From: Gari tellinella
Taxonomy: Eukaryota > Mollusca > Bivalvia > Cardiida > Psammobiidae
NCBI GenBank assembly: GCA_922989275.2
Contig: OV277856.1
Coordinates: 85,021,038-85,085,037, forward strand
DNA length: 64,000 nt
Reading direction: 5' to 3'
The position numbers and the translations under genes were made by a program. How positions within the stretch are numbered: the stretch's first letter is position 1; every line of letters starts with the position of its first letter. Below the pieces are notes generated by a model. It ran no database searches and was not told the origin of the DNA. It worked only from the letters and a program-made list of their open reading frames with translations. This document shows, piece after piece, positions 58,537-64,000 of the stretch.

Positions 58537-60057
58537 TTATTTTTCAACTGCTGCGGGTGTCCCTACAGGGGTAGGCAGCAGGCAGCTAGAGATTCCCACA
58601 CCTAACCTCCAGGCTTCTCTATTTTGCGGATCAATGCCGTCGAGGCTGCATGTCCTAATGTCAGCCTCGACACATTCCAACCAAGTCTTCTTTGGCCTCC
58701 CTCGCCCTCTGGATCCCGGCACTTCCATACTCATCATCGAGTTGATACATGATTGTGCACGGGATACATGTCCAAACCATCTCAGACGCCTTGTGCGTAG
58801 GGCCGTTGTCACTTCCTGAATCCCCAGCATTGCATACAGTGCATCTGTAGTGATGTCGTCTTGGGACTTGACACCACAGATCCAACGGACCATGGCTCTG
58901 TCATTCCGACGTAGACGCTGCAAATCTGAGGCAGATGGTGCCCAGGTTTCACTTCCATGTAGTAGCGAAGAGCGCACACAAGCATCAAAAACTCTCCCAC
59001 GAGCCTTGAGGGACACATGCCTAGATGAAAGAAGAGGCAGGAGTTTCTTGAACCAGCCCCAGGCCGTACCGCATCTGGTGATGATGGCGAGCTCACATCC
59101 TCCCCCTGCACACAGCGTATCACCTAGATAGCAGAAACTGGCTTCCACCTCGAGTTGAACACCATCCACGACAACTTGGGTGACTGGCCTACCATCAATA
59201 GGGCGCGCCATATCTCGACACCTGGGGCACACATAGTCCGGGTCGTCAGCAATTCTGCCTTTGATGCCACAGCATTTCTTGTGCACCCACAGCATGCATT
59301 GGGAACATTTGATGGAATTCACCCCAACTCCAGTCCGGCACACAGCACAAGGAAATGCCCCCGAGTCACGAAGAAGATCCAGCCCTGGGCCAGATACCAT
59401 GAGCTTGGTCTTCTTCATGTTGACCCTCAGCCCTTTACCTTCCATACCTGCTTTCCAAGCTGTCAGCTTGGAAATGCACTCCTCAAGTGAGTCTGCAACC
59501 ACGGCGAGATCATCCGCGTATAGAAGCTCCCAAGGGACGCCGGTACGAAACTCGCGTGAAAGCGCCTCAAGTACAAGGATGAAAGGCAGAGGGCTGAGGA
59601 CCGAACCCTGATGCACTCCAACTCCGACTCCAAACTCGTTGCTGTACTGCCCGTTGACGTGCACTCGACTTCTGACATCAGTGTACATTCCTTGAATGAC
59701 GCGCACAGCCCACTCGTCAAACCCAAGACTTCGTAATGCCCACCAGAGGACTTTCCTAGGCACTCTGTCAAAGGCCTTCTCAAGGTCCACAAAGGCAAGA
59801 TACAGTGGCTTGTTGGCTGCAATGAACTTTTCCTGTAACTGGCGGATGATGAAGATCGCATCAGTGGTGCCACGTCCAGGAACAAAGCCGAACTGCATAG
59901 AGTCAATGTCAACCATCCTTCGTACAAAAGTGTCCAGTACCCGCTCCAGTAACTTCATCACTTGGTCCGTTAGCTTGAGGCCACGGTTAGTTCCCACGCT
60001 CAAGAGCATCACCTTTACCCTTGTACAGGTTAAGGATGTAGCTCTCCTCCCAATCAT
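58537..60057 (-). pseudogene. Reverse transcriptase and C-terminal part of the LINE
   Basis: The RT core shows GFVPGRGTTDAIFIIRQLQE (residues 57-76), catalytic Asp in FVDLEKAFDRVP (89-100), GVHQGSVLSPL (147-157), YADD (180-183) and LRVNMKKTKLM (210-220). A cysteine/histidine cluster follows at 237-280 (CAVC, CSQC, HKKCC, CPRC), spaced like a PHD or RING-type finger. The tail has LRWFGHVSRAQ and GRGRPKKTW. The first 23 or so residues are out-of-frame sequence, because the true frame enters from the neighbouring ORF through a one-base insertion at ERGN/YRGL (near 59990). The RT would prime cDNA synthesis at the nick. The zinc cluster's role is unknown. Confidence 0.85.
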
Positions 60058-60940
60058 TGGGTATTACACCACTAGTGAAGACTGCCTCCTTCAGTTGTCT
60101 CAGCAACTCAACTCCCTCCTCCCCTGCTGCTTTCAACATCTCGGCAATGATGCCCGAAGGACCTGCAACTTTCCCATCCTCACGAATTAAATTCGAAGTA
60201 ATTGGAGGGGGAGGACCCTCTGTTGGGTTGACTTCTGGAAGAAGGTCACTCTGCCACTCGAACTCAACATTAAGCAGTTTAGAGTAATGTTCCACCCACG
60301 CCTTCATCTTCTCCTCATCACTGAGCGATAGTTCACCTTTGTCATTCTTAACACACTTCTCTCCCACAACATCCTGATTTTGCCTGTCCATTTGCTTTGC
60401 AAGCTTGAAGATCATCATCCGGGTTCCATCATTTGGAGAGACGTTCACGAACCTGTCCTTTTCAGCCTCTGATTTCGCATGCCAAACAGCATGCTTGGCA
60501 ATGCGTCTAGCCTCATGGTAAATAGCTTTGGCTGTAGAAACCTCGCTGCTAGGGCCAGTCTTTAATAGGGATTTGTAGTTCTTGAAACAGGATCGTTTCG
60601 TCTTTACCGCATCCTCAACTTTCTCGTCCCACCACCAGGTTTGGCGCTTCCACTGGTGGTTTTTGGAGAGTCCACACACCTCTGTGGCTGTTGTTAAGAG
60701 AGGTTGCTTCAGTCTCGCCCACACCTCTTCCGCAGTTCCAGTAGACTCATCATTTGCAGAAGCAGATACTTTTCCTGCGAAGGTTGCATGGAATTCATTC
60801 GCCACAGTTTGGTCCCTCAGCTTCCAGGTTCGTATACGTGGGGAGAACTTGCGCTTCTTAACTGTGGGAATGTGTACATTGAAGTCGCACACTACAAGGT
60901 TATGTTGCTGCACGCACTCCTCTGTAGGGATGACCTTCAC
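59987..60940 (-). pseudogene. Linker and RT N-terminal segment of the LINE
   Basis: 317 residues between two frameshifts. The start joins the endonuclease end (VVCDFNVH, the family's form of the terminal SDH region). The middle has QTWWWDEKVEDAVKTKRSCF, common before the RT in this group. The end has REDGKVAGPSGIIAEMLKAA and NDWEESYILNLYKGKGD, the first RT blocks. The initiating Met is incidental. It is read in a different frame from both neighbours. Confidence 0.85.
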
Positions 60941-60945
60941 GTTTG

Positions 60946-61767
60946 TTACTGCTTTTTGAAGACTCTTCTTATACTGAGTATGAGGTCTATCTGTGACCTG
61001 TGGCTTCCCGAGCAGTAGGTGATAAGGTGACTCTCTCTCTTCAGGAAACAGGTGTTGCCGACAACTAGGTCGTTTGCCAGAGCAAACTCTAACACTCTCT
61101 CTCCTTCGGTATTACGAAGACCGAATCCTCGCCCACCGTGCACCTCCTCAAAACCACATCCTTCAGCCCCTACATGACCGTTCCAGTCCCCAAGGGGTAT
61201 GAGGGTCTCAGATGCTGGGATTTTGGTGACCAAACTCTGTAGTTGATCATAGAATTTATCCTTTACAGCTTCCGGTAAGCCGCACTGTGGCACATACACA
61301 GAGATGAAAGTGAAGACCACCTTGCCAAGAACCAATCTAATGAGGATGATCCTGTCAGAGACCCGCTCGACAGCGAATACCTTGTCCGTCCATTTCTCTG
61401 CAAGCAACACACCAGCTCCACCTTGGCCCTTACTGTTGCCACTCCAGAAGAACTTGTAGATAGAATCCTTTCCATGGATTTGGCGAGTCTGGTTGGCTGA
61501 TGTACTGCCTGCCCATCTGTGCTCCTGCACAGCACATAGATCCACCCCCCTCCTGGTGAGGGTCTCCACAACTTCGCTTCCTCTCCTTTTTAGGGTTCCC
61601 ACATTCCATGTGGCGGCCCTAAACTTGGTCGGGTGCTCGCTTGATTTGCCACAAGGGCCGGACCCCGCCTCCCGCACCCGAGAGTCGGCTAAGCCCGAGA
61701 TGTTACCGACAGAACTATGTCGCCTGCGGGCACCATCTAGCTGGTTACGTGTCATTGTACTAGCCAT
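60946..61767 (-). pseudogene. Endonuclease domain of the LINE
   Basis: An exonuclease-endonuclease-phosphatase fold enzyme that would nick the genomic target. Visible are AATWNVGTLKRRG with catalytic Asn, LCAVQEHRWAG with catalytic Glu, LIPLGDWNGHVG, and SHRSQIDLILS, after which the frame breaks at KKQ-stop. The open frame extends upstream to 62187. Its first codons, from 62187 to 62138, lie in the flanking satellite, so the Met at 61767 (MASTMTRNQL) is a more sensible internal start. The stretch between the element's 5' end and that Met looks like 5' UTR. Confidence 0.8.
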
Positions 61768-62929
61768 GATTGCTGGAACAAAGGTTTTCCGGACCGCATG
61801 TCCTTGCTGACGTCCAACTCTGAATCTTTGCGGCGCCAGAGACTTCCGTCGTTCCCTCACTTGGGCAGTGCGCCTCGCCGTTGTCCCGAAACATGCAGGA
61901 TCCTCCGTAGAGCCGCGCTGGCCCCAGGCCAAGTAACACCAGTCCATTGATGTCCGCCCTGGAGGCCAAAAACTACTACCCAGATTGTAGCAGTGTGATT
62001 TTCTGTCTGGGTTTACTCCCATAGCCTTTCCCCACCCAAAGGGTACCCACAAGACAGCGGAAACAGGAGCAGGAGCAGTACAGTCTACTGTTATACTGTA
62101 GCAGGACAACAAATTGCCTGGCCTGACGGGAGATATACACCTGGGCATTTTATATTTGACATGTGTTTTCCCTTTCACACCATACAAAACTTTTTTTTGA
62201 CCTTGTGACCTTGAAATTTGACCTACTTTTGTTGAAATCTTTAAATGGCTATAACATTTGCACCAGTAGGCCTACGGCTTTCATATTTTGTTTATATATT
62301 TCTTGTGTCAAGACCTTTCCAACCATACCTACGTTTTTGTCCTTGTGACCTTGACCTTTGACCTTTATTTGTATAAATCTTTATACGCCTATAACATTTG
62401 AACCAGTAGGCCTAGAGCTTCCATACTTTATAGGTTTCTTGTGTTAAGACTTCTCCAACCATGCCAATGTTTCATTTACCCTACGACCATGACTTTTGAC
62501 CTACTTTTGCAAATAAGCATTACATTACAGAACATGATGCTGGCTGGGGGCATTTGTGTTTCACAAACACATTGCTTTTCATCTGATCATCACCAAACTT
62601 TCTGAAAATGTTTGTTGACATAAAATGGAGACCAATTTGGATAACCAGCGGCACCAATTTATGCTAGGCCTTTTGGAGTAATGGCCCTTGAAGTCCTCAA
62701 AATGGCGCTCTCTAACTTTTACGTTTGATAGTCTGGATTCCCCTCCCTGTATCATCGGGGGCATTCGTGTAACTGGGACACGCTCTTGTTTGGTGATTTT
62801 TAAAGAAAATATACAGACATATTCCTTTGCAAAAAAATAAAATTGTCTGTTGTTTGAAGCTTTTCATTTCATTAATTCTTCATATAAATGTCTTCCCACT
62901 CCTTAAATGCGTCTACAGTGTTGTAGAAC

Positions 62930-63018
62930 TCAAAATTTTCCCGGGGGCCGAGCATGCCCCCGACCCCCCTGGAAAAGATATGCCTACACTTTCATTTCGG
63001 CCAAGCTACGCCCCTGGA
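62930..63018 (-). repeat. GCGTAGC-element fragment
   Basis: 'ttttcccgggggccgagcat', 'gcccccgacccccctgg' and 'ggccaagctacgcccctg'. CAGGGGCGTAGCTTGGCC as the inverted end resembles a hAT-like terminus. It is related to the fragments at 56795-57075. Confidence 0.5.
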
Positions 63019-63387
63019 ATTGACAATCTTACGTGTGGTAGCTTAACTCTTTAGTTTAAACATATTTTATTCAGGAAAAACATAACATGAATATTAACAT
63101 ATTTGACAGCATAATAAGGATTAGAATGGAAGCATAAATGCTTATTAGGTTCTTCTCCTTAAAGTTAGCATATCATATGAACAATAGTTGACTAGAATAA
63201 GACGCCTTGAATAAACGGGCAAAAACTATTTGAATAATTTTTTTTTTTATGTTTTCGATTAGAATTAGGTTGATACGACTAGGAGAGGGTTGTTGGGTTC
63301 TCGGAGCGGTGGCGCGGCGGACAAAGGAGGTACAGATACACAGGACAGGCATCACATGCCGTACAGGCCGTTCGAATAATAGTTGCA

Positions 63388-63594
63388 CTACTGAGAGAAC
63401 CTTTTGGTTTTGAGAATGAAATCCTGGACTGCTTCAAATATAGTCTGATTGGTATGGTCGGATAGGTTAGGGTCACCGTTGAGCAGTATCTTCGGGCCGG
63501 GTCTGCATATTGCTCGTATGGAGGAGATCATGATTAAGTTAAAAACTTCTATAGGGCCTTTCAGATATACTTTTGTATTGCATTTAGCAATCAA
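63388..63594 (-). pseudogene. LINE ORF C-terminal fragment
   Basis: The minus frame reads PGPKILLNGDPNLSDHTNQT then IFEAVQDFILKTKRF before a stop. This resembles the end of the mollusc LINE ORF whose zinc-knuckle region is seen at 24900-25290 (there without this tail). The upstream sequence is not recognisable. The call rests on remembered family features and the LL.GD..L...N..IF.AV..FI..(K/S)(K/G)RF pattern, so it is tentative. Confidence 0.4.
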
Positions 63595-63742
63595 CTGTCT
63601 TTAAATAGAGGCAAATACATGGTGTGTTTTTTTTTAATAAACTTTCTGCTTTAAGAAAAGATTGAATGTACATATTATATTATCTGGCTGTTTTATGTTT
63701 CAGTGACAGTGATCCACTGCTGCCCTATCTAGGAATTAAGGA

Positions 63743-64000
63743 ATGGACAACCCTGATAAATGCAGGTATGAGACAACAGAACGTTACATAGACAAGACCA
63801 AACCTGGCAAAGGGAGAAGTAGGTGGGCAGTAAGTGCCTCAAATAAGATTAAACCTGACCAAGATAGAAATTGGCAGCCACTAAGTGCTTCAGACAGGAT
63901 TCAGCTGTATCTATGCATATATGGGCAGCCTCTTTGTGCCTCACACAAGACATTCTCTAACCAAGGCAGAGAGAAACAGCCTTTAAGTGCCTCAAGCAAG
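63743..64000 (+). CDS. 5' coding exon of an unrecognised protein with 17-residue tandem repeats (partial)
   Basis: A 3' splice site (polypyrimidine tract ctggctgttttatgtttcag ending at 63703) precedes a short 5' UTR. The ATG at 63743 has purine at -3 and G at +4, with an in-frame TAA two codons upstream. From there 86 codons stay open to the window edge. The protein starts MDNPDKCRYE with no signal peptide. It then has a repeat of 17 residues with SAS/CAS at positions 31, 48, 65 and 82; the clearest units are WQPLSASDRIQLYLCIY, GQPLCASHKTFSNQGRE and KQPLSAS. The DNA repeat is exactly 51 bp (63790-63840, 63841-63891, 63892-63942, 63943-63993), so the frame is kept. The units are basic and polar with no Cys pattern. 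Family and function are unknown. It could also be a non-coding minisatellite with a chance open frame, but 86 codons without a stop in AT-rich DNA plus the splice site argue for coding. Confidence 0.5.
   Translation, partial: MDNPDKCRYETTERYIDKTKPGKGRSRWAVSASNKIKPDQDRNWQPLSASDRIQLYLCIYGQPLCASHKTFSNQGREKQPLSASSK

Larger units (their letters stand above)
58515..62137 (-). mobile_element. Near full-length non-LTR retrotransposon (RTE-like), inactive
   Basis: 3.6 kb on the minus strand with an apurinic-type endonuclease, a reverse transcriptase and a PHD-like zinc motif. It interrupts the 296-bp repeat at GCACC/TGGACC; 'cacct' flanks it (58510-58514, 62138-62142), a 5-bp target duplication. The 3' end reads 'ggatttagttagtagttag'. 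Two single-base frameshifts, near 60945 and near 59990, divide the coding region into three frames. Local GC content is well above the surroundings. Confidence 0.85.
57604..62552. repeat. Bivalve-type 'gggggcat' element with ~296-bp TGACCT-rich units
   Basis: It opens with 'atgcccccagaatctacg' mirrored by 'attcgggggcatatag' and a (GTCCGTCC)n tract, then repeats a unit of 295-298 bp (CCTTGGCTAT at 57891, 58189 and 58484). Each unit contains two related halves with GGCTATAAC.TTTGCA and runs such as tgaccttgacctttgacct. The array is interrupted by the LINE at 58515-62137 and resumes to 'ctgggggcatttgtgttt'. Repeats of this style are widespread in bivalves. Confidence 0.75.

Noticed and set aside
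58634..61810. Numerous ORFs on the plus strand opposite the LINE
   Set aside because: Shadow frames of the GC-richer minus-strand endonuclease and reverse transcriptase.

Overview
The window is AT-rich animal DNA with no operons and no ribosome-binding sites, so it is eukaryotic. It most likely comes from a bivalve mollusc. That is an inference from several familiar bivalve repeats: a '...gggggcatatagtttttgtc' element filled with TGACCT-rich units, MITE-like elements with a 'GGGCCCGTTTCATAAAAC' end, and very dense palindromic MITEs built on CAAACAGTTTGGATCC. I could not run a database search.

Almost everything recognisable is mobile DNA. (1) From about 5 to 48 kb there are some forty copies of short foldback elements. 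Several families with different terminal repeats (TTAACCC..., TACAGTGG..., GCTCCCTC..., GGGCCCG...) carry a central 60-70 bp near-perfect hairpin. Most share the same CAAACAG...CTGTTTG outer arm, and the inner arm sequences vary in matched pairs. (2) Decayed coding relics are a Tc1-like transposase (3.85-4.53 kb, minus), a protein of an uncharacterised multicopy animal family with a HEEADTR motif (28.06-30.19 kb, minus), and two C-terminal LINE fragments (24.9 and 63.4 kb, minus). (3) From 52.38 to 53.86 kb lies a 5'-truncated CR1/L2-like LINE with an intact 439-residue reverse transcriptase ORF. (4) From 57.6 to 62.55 kb lies a tandem repeat of about 296 bp, interrupted by a 3.6 kb non-LTR element (endonuclease, reverse transcriptase and a PHD-like zinc motif) on the minus strand. 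That element is flanked by a 5-bp duplication and broken by two frameshifts. (5) From 55.1 to 56.8 kb a TTAA-flanked element sits inside an older TTAA-flanked element, a clean piggyBac-type nested insertion.

Host coding sequence is suggested only at the edges. At the right edge an exon with a good 3' splice site opens an ORF at 63743 that is still open at 64000. It contains a 51-bp tandem repeat, in frame, encoding a 17-residue QPLSAS-type repeat. At the left edge an acidic reading frame (2-226) carries two in-frame TAG codons and is followed by a consensus 5' splice site. The rest is gene-free or intronic-looking sequence with scattered repeat debris.
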